The notes: generated by a model from the sequence alone, not told the origin. Shown: positions 41,820 through 51,536, counted from the stretch's first letter. The stretch is DNA of 64,000 nucleotides from Flavihumibacter petaseus NBRC 106054 (GCF_000974785.1 NZ_BBWV01000002.1:310001-374000); one strand, 5' to 3'. Program-made: numbers and translations.

Positions 41820-42674
41820 TTATCTCCCTAATTCCTTAAACGTATTTCCCTGGCTAATGTCTCCGGTTTCAAAACCTTTTTTGAACCAGTAGACCCGTTG
41901 TGCTGAAGTGCCATGGGTAAAAGCATCCGGAACCACCCGGCCGGTGGACTGTTCCTGGAGGCGGTCGTCGCCAATCGCATTAGCAGCGTTCAGGGCTTCT
42001 TCAATATCGCCCTTGTCGAGGATGTTTTTCATCTTCTGTTCATAATGTGCCCAGACACCTGCGAGAAAATCAGCCTGCAATTCCATCATAACGGAGTACC
42101 GGTTGGCTTCGGCCTCGCTGGATTGCTGCCTGATCTGGTTTACTTTCCTGGCTGTGCCATTCAGGTTCTGGATATGGTGACCTACTTCATGGGCTATTAC
42201 ATAGGCCATGGCAAAATCACCGGGGGCATTCAGCTTGTCCTGCATTTCCTGGTAAAAGGAAAGATCGATATATAATTTGCCGTCACCCGGGCAATAGAAG
42301 GGGCCTGAAGCAGCACTGGCATACCCGCAGGCGGATTCCACCTGGTCGCGGAACATTACCAGGGTGGGTTCCTGGTATTGCTGTCCCTGTTCTGCGAAGA
42401 GTTTGTTCCAGACATCTTCAGTTTCAGCAAGGACAACTTTGACAAAACTTGCCCTTTCATCATCTGCTTTTTTCTCTGTTTCAGTCAGTTCCCGCTGGTT
42501 GGTGGTACCCGGCAAGCTGGGAATCTGTGAAGGGTCTACTTCACGGCCACCCAAAAAGGAATAGATCAGGTAAATGATCACCCCGATGACGCCACCGCCG
42601 GTGACCATTCCACCGGTGGATAATCCCCGGCGGTCTTCAACATTGGAGCTTTCTCTCCGGCCGAACCATTGCAT
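41820..42674 (-). CDS. YpfJ-type neutral zinc metallopeptidase
   Basis: 284 residues from ATG 42674 (MQWFGRRESSNVEDRRG), the conserved N-terminus of this family; the longer frame from 42707 adds 11 atypical residues. One membrane helix (about 20-42) is followed by a periplasmic zincin domain with HEVGHH at 162-167 and a later Glu-rich EAEANRYSVMMELQADFLAG segment supplying the third ligand. The family (DUF2344/YpfJ-like, peptidase M13-like fold) has no well-established substrate. Repeat element D lies immediately downstream. Confidence 0.9.
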   Translation of the reverse strand: MQWFGRRESSNVEDRRGLSTGGMVTGGGVIGVIIYLIYSFLGGREVDPSQIPSLPGTTNQRELTETEKKADDERASFVKVVLAETEDVWNKLFAEQGQQYQEPTLVMFRDQVESACGYASAASGPFYCPGDGKLYIDLSFYQEMQDKLNAPGDFAMAYVIAHEVGHHIQNLNGTARKVNQIRQQSSEAEANRYSVMMELQADFLAGVWAHYEQKMKNILDKGDIEEALNAANAIGDDRLQEQSTGRVVPDAFTHGTSAQRVYWFKKGFETGDISQGNTFKELGR

Positions 42675-42768
42675 AGAAGTTGTTTTAAGGTTATATTCAT
42701 ATTTCATACCAACAGCGGTAGCGGAAACTTGTTTTGGTTTTTGACATTGTTCAGCAATCCTGCTTAAT

Positions 42769-43482
42769 ATGGAACGTTCCTACAGGCAAATCATCTGGCT
42801 GTTCATTGGGATAGCCCTGATCATTTTTGCAGGGTTTTACAAAACCTATTTCCAGTACTTTCCCCATTGGTCAAAAGTGGATAATTTTCATCATTTCCAT
42901 GCCATTGTACTTTGCTGCTGGCTAACCCTGTTGATCGTGCAGCCATGGCTGATCCGGCGGAAACAATTTGCCTGGCATAACAGGTTGGGGAAACTTTCGT
43001 ATTTCCTGGTTCCCGTCATGATTGTTTCCATGCTGATAGCCTATAAAACCCAATATCTTCGGCTCGAAGCATCCGGAACACCACATAAGGACAACCTGGC
43101 AACTTTGTTTATGCCTTTTACGGATGTGTTTCCGTTTGCTGTATATTTTGTGATGGCCATGCTGAACAGCAATCATGTGCAGAAACATATGCGTTTTATC
43201 ATCGCAACCGGATTGATTGTACTGGAATCGGGTTTGTTTCGCATACTGTTCTTTTATTTCAGACTTCCTTTTGTTACCTCTTTTAACCTTACTATCCTGA
43301 CTGTTGCCTTGTTGTTTATTGCATTGATCGCTTATGACTATCGTAATGGAAAACCAGTGCGCCGGAACAGTTTTTCGACAGCATTGCTCATCTTCCTGGT
43401 ACCAAATATGCTTTTCTTTTTGATTCCCCGGACAGCGTGGTTTCAATACATCGCAGAAGGATTCGTAAAACAAGTATTTTAG
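42769..43482 (+). CDS. Multi-pass membrane protein with conserved histidines
   Basis: 237 residues with about seven hydrophobic segments. Histidines lie in NFHHFHAIVLCCW and FAWHNRLGKLSYF, an arrangement that recalls DUF2306- or cytochrome b561-like proteins; haem binding is possible but unproven. It stands ahead of a GyrI-like gene with four bases between them, so the two are probably co-transcribed. Function unknown. Confidence 0.65.
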   Translation: MERSYRQIIWLFIGIALIIFAGFYKTYFQYFPHWSKVDNFHHFHAIVLCCWLTLLIVQPWLIRRKQFAWHNRLGKLSYFLVPVMIVSMLIAYKTQYLRLEASGTPHKDNLATLFMPFTDVFPFAVYFVMAMLNSNHVQKHMRFIIATGLIVLESGLFRILFFYFRLPFVTSFNLTILTVALLFIALIAYDYRNGKPVRRNSFSTALLIFLVPNMLFFLIPRTAWFQYIAEGFVKQVF

Positions 43483-43486
43483 CAGG

Positions 43487-43987
43487 ATGTCAAAAAGTGT
43501 TCCTTTGCGTATGGTGTACGCACCACAACGATTGTTGATCGGAAAAAAGATGGCGATGACCTTAGCGGACGACCAGACCCCCGTACTATGGCGCAGTTTT
43601 ATGCCTTTCCGGCAAAATATTCCCCATCGTGTGAACGAGGAGTTGATCAGTCTCCAGGATTATGGCACAATGAAAATGGATCCCCCCGATCCGCAGGCTG
43701 TTTTCACCAAATGGGCGGCAGTGGAGGTAAGTGCGGTGGATAATGTTCCTGAAGGAATGGAAGTCTTTACCGTGCCGGCAGGTTGGTATGCTGTATTCCT
43801 GCACCGGGGATCAAACCAGGATACTTCCATATTCCAGTATATTTTTTCAGCGTGGTTGCCGGCTTCAGAATACTTGTTGGATCAGCGACCGCATTTTGAA
43901 GTATTGGGAGCGCGTTACCGGAATGGTGACCCGCTGTCGGAGGAAGAGATCTGGATTCCCGTAAAACCGAAGTGTGTTTTAACTTAG
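43487..43987 (+). CDS. GyrI-like / AraC effector-binding-domain protein
   Basis: 166 residues, a stand-alone GyrI-like ligand-binding domain: MVYAPQRLLIGKKMAMTL at the start, then KWAAVEVSAVDNVPEGMEVFTVPAGWYAVFLHRG and the terminal WLPASEYLLDQRPHFEVLG are characteristic (wVPxSgyelddrPhfEvy in homologues). No DNA-binding domain. Members bind small hydrophobic or cationic molecules or inhibit gyrase. Translationally close to the membrane protein before it. Confidence 0.85.
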   Translation: MSKSVPLRMVYAPQRLLIGKKMAMTLADDQTPVLWRSFMPFRQNIPHRVNEELISLQDYGTMKMDPPDPQAVFTKWAAVEVSAVDNVPEGMEVFTVPAGWYAVFLHRGSNQDTSIFQYIFSAWLPASEYLLDQRPHFEVLGARYRNGDPLSEEEIWIPVKPKCVLT

Positions 43988-44006
43988 TACTTCTAAAACC
44001 CTCGTT

Positions 44007-44279
44007 ATGCCCAAATACGTTATCGAAAGGGAGGTGCCCCAGGTGGGTGCTTCTACAGCCGCAGATCTGAAAAATATGGCTGCTACATCCTGCGATGTGT
44101 TGCGGAAAATGGGATCGGAAATTCAATGGGTACAAAGCTATATAACGGGAGATAAGATTTATTGTGTATATATCGCTCCCAATAAGGAAATGGTTTATGA
44201 ACATGCCCGCCAGGGCGGATTTCCAGCGAATTATGTGGCAGAAGTGGCAGAAGTGATTGATCCCACAACGGCAGAGTAA
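44007..44279 (+). CDS. DUF4242 (nickel-binding-like) small protein
   Basis: 90 residues: MPKYVIEREVPQVGASTAADLKNMAA, then IQWVQSYITGDKIYCVYIAPN and a C-terminal HARQGGFPANYVAEV. This is the ferredoxin-like DUF4242 fold, whose members include a nickel-responsive protein of Streptomyces. Here the histidine in the EHARQGGFP segment is retained. It is 19 bases after the GyrI-like gene, possibly in the same transcript. The role is unknown. Confidence 0.82.
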   Translation: MPKYVIEREVPQVGASTAADLKNMAATSCDVLRKMGSEIQWVQSYITGDKIYCVYIAPNKEMVYEHARQGGFPANYVAEVAEVIDPTTAE

Positions 44280-44322
44280 GATCGGTCAGATGGCCTATAT
44301 TTGAAAGCTTAAAATATAGACC

Positions 44323-45264
44323 ATGCAGCTATTCCGTTCAAAAATTTTCGTTTATTGTACCCTGTTATGCATTGCCGTATTACCCCTCTCTGCATTTGCC
44401 GGAGATCCTGCAATTGAAGGACGGTGGGACGCGACGGTGATGGTAGATGGGAAAGCATTTCCTTCCTGGGTAGAAATTTATCATAGCGGTCACAAACGCC
44501 TGGTTGGGCATTATGTGGGTATCAGCGGCAGTGCACGCCCGGTAGCCAGCGTAGAATTCAGCAATAACAAGCTTCATTTTTCACTACCGCCACAATGGGA
44601 AGCTGAAGACAATGACCTGATCATTGATGCAGCACTGGAAGCGGATACCCTTCGCGGAACACTTCGTGCAGCAGACGGCAAAACCTATCCCTGGTCTGCC
44701 CACCGTGCTCCGGCTTTGCGGAAGACAACTGCGCCTTCCTGGGGAAAAACAATTACCCTGTTCAACGGAAAAGACCTGAAAGGCTGGCATGCACTGGGCA
44801 ACAACCAGTGGGTAGTTGAACCGGGCGGGATTTTGCACAGCCCGAAATCCGGCGCCAACCTGGTAACAGACGAGGTATTCCAGGACTTTAAACTGCATAT
44901 CGAGTTTCGATGCCCTCCCGGCAGCAACAGCGGCATTTACCTGCGTGGCCGATACGAAGTACAAATTGAGGACAGCTATGGAAAAGAACCGCAGAAGGAT
45001 TACCTGGGAGCGATCTATGGTTTCCTGACACCTTCTGAAATGGCGGCAAAACCGGCTAATGAATGGCAGACTTACGACATTACCCTGGTAGGAAGGATGG
45101 TAACTGTTGTGCTGAACGGTAAGGAGATTATCTGCAACCAGGCGATCCCGGGTATTACCGGCGGTGCACTGGACAGCAATGAGGGGGTACCCGGTCCGAT
45201 CTATATCCAGGGAGATCATGGGCCGATTGAATACCGGAATATTGCAATTACGCCGGCGAAGTAG
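44323..45264 (+). CDS. Secreted DUF1080 (3-keto-disaccharide hydrolase-type) protein
   Basis: 313 residues with a signal peptide (LLCIAVLPLSAFAG). Residues about 145-310 form a DUF1080 domain: TLFNGKDLKGWHALG, then FRCPPGSNSGIYLRGRYEVQIEDSYG and YDITLVGRMVTVVLNGKEI. This concanavalin-like fold includes enzymes that split 3-keto-glycosides. The N-terminal part (residues 25-125) is a separate beta-rich domain. A -7 box TATATTTG (44296-44303) precedes the start by 19 bases. Probably periplasmic glycan processing. Confidence 0.88.
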   Translation: MQLFRSKIFVYCTLLCIAVLPLSAFAGDPAIEGRWDATVMVDGKAFPSWVEIYHSGHKRLVGHYVGISGSARPVASVEFSNNKLHFSLPPQWEAEDNDLIIDAALEADTLRGTLRAADGKTYPWSAHRAPALRKTTAPSWGKTITLFNGKDLKGWHALGNNQWVVEPGGILHSPKSGANLVTDEVFQDFKLHIEFRCPPGSNSGIYLRGRYEVQIEDSYGKEPQKDYLGAIYGFLTPSEMAAKPANEWQTYDITLVGRMVTVVLNGKEIICNQAIPGITGGALDSNEGVPGPIYIQGDHGPIEYRNIAITPAK

Positions 45265-45294
45265 TATCTTGCCAGCCGAGTCCAAATATACCTT

Positions 45295-45486
45295 ATGAAA
45301 AATTTACGTGTATCCCTGCTTGTTATTTCGTTCGTTATTGGCATTGCCGGTACCTCCTGTGTGCATGTTCACCACACCGATCATGTTCATCATAAAAAAG
45401 GTCTCCCACCGGGACAGGCAAAAAAAGTGAACGGAGACAAATCTGCAAAAGCTTACGCCCCCGGTCAGCAAAAGAAGAAACATTAA
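45295..45486 (+). CDS. Small His/Lys-rich lipoprotein
   Basis: 63 residues: signal peptide MKNLRVSLLVISFVIGIAG ending in lipobox GTSC, then VHVHHTDHVHHKKG and GLPPGQAKK, ending KKKH. The histidine cluster could bind metal. The PPGQAKK / PGQQKKKH repeats are often seen in small Bacteroidota envelope proteins. It follows the DUF1080 gene by 30 bases and is convergent with proA. Confidence 0.65.
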   Translation: MKNLRVSLLVISFVIGIAGTSCVHVHHTDHVHHKKGLPPGQAKKVNGDKSAKAYAPGQQKKKH

Positions 45487-45492
45487 TTGTAT

Positions 45493-46734
45493 TTAACGCA
45501 CCTGGCCCTTTCCCTGGATGATCCACTTCTCAGTGACAAGTTTTTCCAGGGCAAAGGGCCCTCTTGCGTGGAGCTTCTGCGTAGAGATCCCAATCTCTGC
45601 CCCGAGTCCGAATTCGGCGCCATCCGTAAACCGTGTGGAGGCATTGGAATAGACTGCAGCAGCATCCACAAGATCAAGAAAGGCCCGTGCAGTAGTCTTG
45701 TTTTCTGTTACAATGGCTTCAGAGTGTTTGGTGGAATGGCGGTCAATATGATCGAGTGCTTCAGGAAGGCCATCAACAATTTTTACTGCACACTGCAGGC
45801 TGAGGAACTCCCGGTCATAGTCTGTTGCCTGTGCTTCTTCCAGCATGGGATATCCTTTCAGGAATGGTAACGCACCGGCTTCTGCAAATATTCTGACACC
45901 GGCATCGGCCATTGGTTTGGCAAGCAGGCGCAGGGTTTTTTCAGCGATTTTTTTATCCAGCAGTAATGTGTCCATAGCATTGCAGACGGAGGGCCGCGAT
46001 GTCTTTGCATTTACTACGATCGCCACTGCCTTTTCCAGGTCTGCTTCCCTGTCCACGTAGACGTGGCAAACTCCTGCACCGGTTTCGATCACCGGAACCA
46101 GGCTGTTGCGGCGCACATATTGGATCAGTCCGTCAGATCCGCGGGGAATGATCACGTCCACATATTGAGGTGAATGTAATAGTTCGTCTACCACTTCCCG
46201 TTCGGCAGGCAGGAGGGTGATGCAATCCGGATCCAGCTGGTGTTTATTAAGTACGCTTTGCAGGATGGTTACGGCGATAAAATTGGTATGCCTGGCTTCA
46301 CTGCTTCCTTTCAGTACCGCCACGTTACGGCTCCTGAGGCAAAGGGCAGCGATATCAAAAGTTACATTTGGCCTGGATTCATAAATGGCTCCCACCACAC
46401 CCAGCGGAACAGTCACTTTACGCAATTTGAGGCCGTTTGAAAGGGAACGTTTAAGGAGAACCTGTCCCGTGGGGTCAGGGAGGTCAGCAACAGCGCGTAC
46501 GCCATTGGCGATCTCCTGCAGGCGGTCTCTATTTAACAGGAGCCGGTCCCGTTTGGGATCATTAAGGTCAAAATTGTCCAGGTCCAGCTGGTTGGCGGCC
46601 AGGATTTCTGTTTCCTGTTTAAGAATGGCTTTGGCAATATCCAGGAGGCATTTCCGGATCTTTTTTCCAGGGGCCTGCTGCAATGATCTGCGGCTATGGT
46701 GGGCAGTGAGTAACTGGTCTTTAACGGTAGTCAT
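45493..46734 (-). CDS. proA: Glutamate-5-semialdehyde dehydrogenase (gamma-glutamyl phosphate reductase)
   Basis: 413 residues from ATG 46734 (MTTVKDQLLTAHHSRRSLQ), the second enzyme of proline synthesis. The aldehyde dehydrogenase fold shows VGAIYESRPNVTFDIAALCLRSRN, the catalytic cysteine in RPSVCNAMDTLL, and the C-terminal FTDGAEFGLGAEIGISTQKLHARGP, which is the family signature. A longer frame to 46764 overlaps the end of proB and is less likely. It follows proB by four bases, forming a proBA operon. Confidence 0.95.
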   Translation of the reverse strand: MTTVKDQLLTAHHSRRSLQQAPGKKIRKCLLDIAKAILKQETEILAANQLDLDNFDLNDPKRDRLLLNRDRLQEIANGVRAVADLPDPTGQVLLKRSLSNGLKLRKVTVPLGVVGAIYESRPNVTFDIAALCLRSRNVAVLKGSSEARHTNFIAVTILQSVLNKHQLDPDCITLLPAEREVVDELLHSPQYVDVIIPRGSDGLIQYVRRNSLVPVIETGAGVCHVYVDREADLEKAVAIVVNAKTSRPSVCNAMDTLLLDKKIAEKTLRLLAKPMADAGVRIFAEAGALPFLKGYPMLEEAQATDYDREFLSLQCAVKIVDGLPEALDHIDRHSTKHSEAIVTENKTTARAFLDLVDAAAVYSNASTRFTDGAEFGLGAEIGISTQKLHARGPFALEKLVTEKWIIQGKGQVR

Positions 46735-46738
46735 GGTA

Positions 46739-47773
46739 TCAGAATAGTACAATGTCGTCGGCATGTGCTGCGACTACATTTTTATGCGTTAATTGTTCCC
46801 GGAGCAGTGTTGCATCCAGTTTAGATTTGGCGACGCCGAGCAGTGTCCGGTCTTCATCCTTCAGCTGAACCACTTCGCCGGCAATGAATTTACCATCCAC
46901 TTCACGGATGCCTACTGTCAGGAGGCTTTTGCGGTTCTGCAGGGCTTTTGCAGCGCCTTTGTCGACCGTGATCGTTCCCAAAGTTACTGATCCGCTTGCC
47001 AGCCATTTCTGACGGCTTCGCAAGGTGGAGGAGGAGGGTTCAAAATAAGTTCCGTTGGTGCCACCGAGCGCATTTGACAGCGGCTCGCTACCGGAAAGTC
47101 CGCAGATGATTACCGTAATGCCGAGGGAAACTGCCAGCCGGGTAAATGTCAGTTTGGACAGCATGCCGCCGAGTCCGACGCCGCTGGTGGTATGGTCAAC
47201 AAACCGCTGGAGTGAGGCATCGATCTTTTTAACGCGGGGAATTACTTTTTTCTGGTCATCCAGTAATCCTCCTGCGCTGGTACAAAGGATCATGGCCGCG
47301 GCATCGAATCCGATGGCGATCAGGGTGGCGAGTTCGTCGTTATCCGAGAACTTGATTTCGACATTGCTGACCAGGTCATTTTCATTGACCACCGGGATGG
47401 CCTGGTTGGCCCAGAAGGTTTCAAAGGTTTCTTTTAACTGCAGGAACTGGCTCCTGTTGGAGAAATGTACTCTTTCGCAAAGGGCCTGGGCGACCGTGAT
47501 GCCAAAAGGTTGAAAATAGTGCCGGTATTGCTGGATCAGGATCGGGTTGCCGATGGCCGCAGCAGCTTTGCGTTCGGAGAGGGTGCCTTTGTAGTTGTGA
47601 AGGAATTTCTTTCCGCTGCCAACAGCGCCGCTGGATACGAGGATAACATTGTATTGTTTGGAAAGTGAAGCAATTTCAGCTGCGATCTTTCTTATGATAT
47701 TTTTTTCAATATTTCCTTCCTTGTTGCTGATAATGGCAGTTCCCAACTTGATAACCAACACTTTCTTCGACAT
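46739..47773 (-). CDS. proB: Glutamate 5-kinase
   Basis: 344 residues. Amino acid kinase domain: VLVIKLGTAIIS, LVSSGAVGSG, PVVNENDLVS and FSDNDELATLIA. The C-terminal PUA-like domain begins around VGIREVDGKFIAGEVVQLKD. It phosphorylates glutamate in the first step of proline synthesis and is usually inhibited by proline. First in the proBA operon, with proA four bases downstream. Arginine synthesis genes of the same window are 46 kb away. Confidence 0.95.
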   Translation of the reverse strand: MSKKVLVIKLGTAIISNKEGNIEKNIIRKIAAEIASLSKQYNVILVSSGAVGSGKKFLHNYKGTLSERKAAAAIGNPILIQQYRHYFQPFGITVAQALCERVHFSNRSQFLQLKETFETFWANQAIPVVNENDLVSNVEIKFSDNDELATLIAIGFDAAAMILCTSAGGLLDDQKKVIPRVKKIDASLQRFVDHTTSGVGLGGMLSKLTFTRLAVSLGITVIICGLSGSEPLSNALGGTNGTYFEPSSSTLRSRQKWLASGSVTLGTITVDKGAAKALQNRKSLLTVGIREVDGKFIAGEVVQLKDEDRTLLGVAKSKLDATLLREQLTHKNVVAAHADDIVLF

Positions 47774-47919
47774 AATTGCTTGCTTGAGCGGGCATTAAAA
47801 GTAAGAAAATTCCCTAAACTCCCCTAAACCGGTAGGGAAGTGTAGAATAAATGGAACAAGGCCTTTGGGTAATTTATGGCAATATTTTGTCATGTTTAAG
47901 ATTAAGACGTCCTTCGTAT

Positions 47920-47953
47920 TGAGATTCCCCTTGCCGGAGAATCTCATTTTTTA
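47920..47953 (+). terminator. Terminator-like hairpin in the leader of the T9SS cargo gene
   Basis: TGAGATTC (47920-47927) pairs perfectly with GAATCTCA (47939-47946), followed by TTTTTT. It ends about 20 bases before the ATG at 47974. The gene upstream (proB) is transcribed the other way, so this hairpin either attenuates the downstream gene or ends a short leader RNA. Confidence 0.6.
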
Positions 47954-47973
47954 TTTGGTTTCAACCATACTTT

Positions 47974-49698
47974 ATGAATTTCAGCAAGCAGATCCTGGTA
48001 CTCCTGGGAATATTTAGTGTTGTAACAGTAAGTGCACAGCAGGTAAATGATTACCGGACAAATCCGACCGCAGATGTGACGGTTGCGCTGAATTCGGCCA
48101 CCAACTGGCAGATTTATACCAGTCCGGGTGGATGGATTACAGCTACCACCGCTCCATCTCTCAATACTGGTTTTAAGACAACAACACCATTTAATACGAT
48201 CACAGTATCAGCAGGGGATACATGGAGTCATACTACTCCTCTCACCTTTCCGGCAAGTACAAACCGCGGAATCAACTTTGTGATCCAGGGAAATATTGGA
48301 ACTGTTTCTGCAACACTGGCATTCCAGAACAACACCTCGACTTTAGTGTCTATTGAAAGATCGGGAAGTGTTGATCTGGCAAATTCTCTCAGTACGATAA
48401 CTTTCAGGAATCTGAGTTTTATAGGTACTCCTTCTGCTTTAAGTGCTACGATTACGAGCAGTCTTACCGTTTTAAACAATCTGACATTAAACAATGCTAC
48501 CCTGACACAAAACGGCTCCGGCCGGAACATGGCAGTCAGCGGCAACGTCGTTTTTACAGGGACAAGTCACCTCAACCTTGCAGGTACGTCCAACATATTG
48601 ACATTAACGTCTACCAGTGCTTTTACCAATGCCAGTTCAACCAGTTATATTCAAATGAACGGAGCTGCCAGGGTAGTCAAGCCAATGACTTCGGGGGTAG
48701 CCGTTACTTTTCCAATCGGTACTACTCAGTATTATCTGCCTGCAACTGTTACAACGGGCGCGGGTGCCAACAAAACCGTTACAGTTGGTGTGTTTACACC
48801 TGCAACTACTGACGGAACACCTGGTGGTCCACCCTTCAATGCTACTCAATTATCATGGATGGTAAATGCAATGTGGATTATTCAAACCAACATGGGGGGC
48901 GGTGGCGGAAATCCTGGAGCCAGTGGTTCTTCTGTAAGTTATCAGTGGCCCGCTGCGTTGGAAGGTGAGCACTTTTCACCTTTAACGAACAGCCAGATTG
49001 GTATATCGAGTAAAGCGTCAACTGTTACTACCTGGTCCGGCGCTGCGCAGACAACTGGAAACAACAGCACCAACCAACTCACGCTCAGCAATGTTGTGTT
49101 GGGAAATGCTACAACATCCTCCTTTGGTATTGGCAATATCAACAGTCCTCTTCCCCTGAAAACCCGCGACCTGGTTGCCAGGTGGGTGGGTGAAGAAGTG
49201 AAACTGAGCTGGACAGGCGAAGCAACGGCTACAGCAGCATTTTTTACAGTAGAACGAAGCACAGAATTAAATGGTCACTATGAATCGATAGGAGACGTTC
49301 CTGTTTCCGAGACAGGTTCTATACGGTACCAGTTTACCGACAAAGCGGCCCGCCAGCCGACATATTATTACCGGATCCGCAATACGGATGAAAATGGAAA
49401 GGTTACCTATACGCCTTCTGTAAAATTGCAACTGGCTACCGGCAGGCTGGTGCTGGAGCAATTCTATCCGCAACCGGCAAAGAGCCAGCTTAACCTCAAC
49501 CTGGTTACAGAACAATCCGGGAATACGGAAATGTTCCTGGTGCAATCCAATGGCCAGACTGCCTGGAAGCAAAACATGAATCTTCAGAAAGGCAGGCAGA
49601 CGGTGCAGTTGAATTTCCCGGCTTTGTCTGCAGGTATTTACTGGCTGATCATCCGTAAAGGAGAAGACCAGCTGCAGCAGACGATCATCATCCAGTAG
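47974..49698 (+). CDS. Secreted T9SS cargo protein with repetitive beta-rich body
   Basis: 574 residues with a signal peptide (MNFSKQILVLLGIFSVVTVSAQ). The body is rich in Thr/Ser/Asn with short repeating strands (for example LTLNNATLTQNGSGRNMAVSGNVVF), suggesting a beta-helix or adhesin. The last 80 residues (FYPQPAKSQLNLNL to GIYWLIIRKGEDQLQQTIIIQ) are a type A C-terminal sorting domain for type IX secretion, so the protein is exported to the surface. No enzymatic motif is seen. Confidence 0.85.
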   Translation: MNFSKQILVLLGIFSVVTVSAQQVNDYRTNPTADVTVALNSATNWQIYTSPGGWITATTAPSLNTGFKTTTPFNTITVSAGDTWSHTTPLTFPASTNRGINFVIQGNIGTVSATLAFQNNTSTLVSIERSGSVDLANSLSTITFRNLSFIGTPSALSATITSSLTVLNNLTLNNATLTQNGSGRNMAVSGNVVFTGTSHLNLAGTSNILTLTSTSAFTNASSTSYIQMNGAARVVKPMTSGVAVTFPIGTTQYYLPATVTTGAGANKTVTVGVFTPATTDGTPGGPPFNATQLSWMVNAMWIIQTNMGGGGGNPGASGSSVSYQWPAALEGEHFSPLTNSQIGISSKASTVTTWSGAAQTTGNNSTNQLTLSNVVLGNATTSSFGIGNINSPLPLKTRDLVARWVGEEVKLSWTGEATATAAFFTVERSTELNGHYESIGDVPVSETGSIRYQFTDKAARQPTYYYRIRNTDENGKVTYTPSVKLQLATGRLVLEQFYPQPAKSQLNLNLVTEQSGNTEMFLVQSNGQTAWKQNMNLQKGRQTVQLNFPALSAGIYWLIIRKGEDQLQQTIIIQ

Positions 49699-49736
49699 GC
49701 GCCAGTCGTGTCAGCGTTGAGGAAGTGTTTTCAGCG

Positions 49737-51536
49737 CTACCGGATCGTGGCAAACCATGGTGCCTGGAACTGCATTTCGTCGAATCGCAGGCGGAGATTC
49801 GAATTGAAGGATATCGCAAAACTGTTGATCTGGCCGAGCGTTCGCGGATACCAGGTGAGCCTGCCTTCGATGGTGCCAAAGATCAGGTTCTCATTCCGCG
49901 TCCGGAAACCGCCACCAATTGCGCTGAAAAGTTTCCCGCCGGTCAACGCTTCGGTTTGCCTCGAAAGCATTGCGCCTTTGGCGAATGCAAAGAACCCGAT
50001 CTTGAATCCGAACAGTTTCCAGGGCGTGAACAACATGGTTTCCGTCCCCAGGGTCAGCCGCTGGGTTCCATAAGCGCTGTCAGTATTGTATCGGTCGAGG
50101 CCATAATCATTGTTCAGGTACAGTTTGTCGTACGCAGTAAAGTTGTTGATGCCGGCATAGCTTATCGTGGCATATTGCCTGACCTTCACTTTCCTGTATT
50201 GCAGCAGCGGGCTGTACCAGTTCATGGCTGTCAGCAGGCTGTTATCCGAGAACCCGTCTTTATTGTAGTTGGTGCCAAGCGCCAGGGTGTAGGACAATAG
50301 GTGGTCATGTTTGAGCACCATCCAGTGATTGTATTCCCATCCCAGGTAAGTGCGTTTCAGGCTATCGATCCTGGTTCTTCCCAGGATGATTTTGCGGGAG
50401 AAACCGACGGGCACATCTTCTGTGACACCGAACCCGAGGATATAGTTGGTCCGGTAATAATTCTGCCTGTACCAGCTGAAACTGCCCAGCACGAATTGTT
50501 TGTCCGTGTACAGGTAGTGGTAAAATGGGAGGTCTGGTTTTTCGGAAAATTTCTGATTGAAATAACGCAAGGCAGCAAAGCGGCGATTCCGGTCATCGGG
50601 TACATAGCGGCTACCCGTTCGGGTGATGCGGGTGCCGAAATTGTATCCCAGCCACACATCCTGCAGGTGATATGCATAAGCCCGGTAAAGACTGTCCGGT
50701 TTCTGTGTCCTGTTTTCCGATTTGCTTTGGTTAAGGTGAAGGCCGCCAGCCCATTTGGCATTGGGAGTGTATAGTGGTCTGTCCAGTTTAATATCGGCAG
50801 AAGTTTCATATTCATCACCCAGGGAAATTCCGCTGTTGATGTTGGAATAGGAGATCTCGCCATTGACGAATGAGCCGGCAATATTGTATTTGCGGTAAAG
50901 GATCTTAGATCCGAAGGCGGGACTACGGCCATGGTCGTACAGCAACGTATATTCTAAACGCTGGGCCCAACCGAGAAAATTGGCATCATACAGGGTGGCG
51001 TCAAAATCACTGATGCCATAGGCAGATGCTTTTACACCGAGACTGAACACATCCCTGACTTTTACGATCATATCCACGGAATCTTCCCCGACCGGTAACA
51101 ACTGGATCCTGGCATCCTTAATGAAATCAAGTTGTCGCAACAATCTTTCATTATCTGCCAGTTGAAAGGGATCAACAGCGTCACCAGGGGACATAAACAG
51201 GAACTGATGGATGATGTATTGTTTGGTTCCGGCCTGCAGGTTATTGGCAAGTTTGGAAATTGTGGTGATCACCCTGTGGGTGGTATCGAGAACGTTCCTG
51301 GAAAAGTCTACCTTTTCGATAATGGTCTGACGGATCACCCGGCCGGCGTACTTCCGGTAACTTTGTTCACTCCGCTGGATGAAGGCCGTATCGTTCGGCA
51401 GTTGTTTTACCCTGAGGTAACTGTCATAAACATCCTTTGCCAGGCTCCTGGCTTTATTTTTGAGATTGCTGCTGTCCTGTGCATGCACTATTGATACGGC
51501 CAGCAAGAGCAGCAGACTAACCAGCCATTTGATCAT
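49737..51536 (-). CDS. Omp85/BamA-like outer membrane protein
   Basis: 599 residues with a signal peptide (MIKWLVSLLLLLAVSIVHAQ). The N-terminal portion contains a POTRA-like segment (YIIHQFLFMSPGDAVDPFQLADNERLLRQLDFIKDARI), and the rest reads as outer-membrane beta strands ending FDEMQFQAPWF. It is smaller than BamA, which usually has five POTRA domains, so it is probably a one- or two-POTRA relative involved in outer-membrane assembly or secretion. Function is uncertain. It converges with the T9SS gene. Confidence 0.75.
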   Translation of the reverse strand: MIKWLVSLLLLLAVSIVHAQDSSNLKNKARSLAKDVYDSYLRVKQLPNDTAFIQRSEQSYRKYAGRVIRQTIIEKVDFSRNVLDTTHRVITTISKLANNLQAGTKQYIIHQFLFMSPGDAVDPFQLADNERLLRQLDFIKDARIQLLPVGEDSVDMIVKVRDVFSLGVKASAYGISDFDATLYDANFLGWAQRLEYTLLYDHGRSPAFGSKILYRKYNIAGSFVNGEISYSNINSGISLGDEYETSADIKLDRPLYTPNAKWAGGLHLNQSKSENRTQKPDSLYRAYAYHLQDVWLGYNFGTRITRTGSRYVPDDRNRRFAALRYFNQKFSEKPDLPFYHYLYTDKQFVLGSFSWYRQNYYRTNYILGFGVTEDVPVGFSRKIILGRTRIDSLKRTYLGWEYNHWMVLKHDHLLSYTLALGTNYNKDGFSDNSLLTAMNWYSPLLQYRKVKVRQYATISYAGINNFTAYDKLYLNNDYGLDRYNTDSAYGTQRLTLGTETMLFTPWKLFGFKIGFFAFAKGAMLSRQTEALTGGKLFSAIGGGFRTRNENLIFGTIEGRLTWYPRTLGQINSFAISFNSNLRLRFDEMQFQAPWFATIR

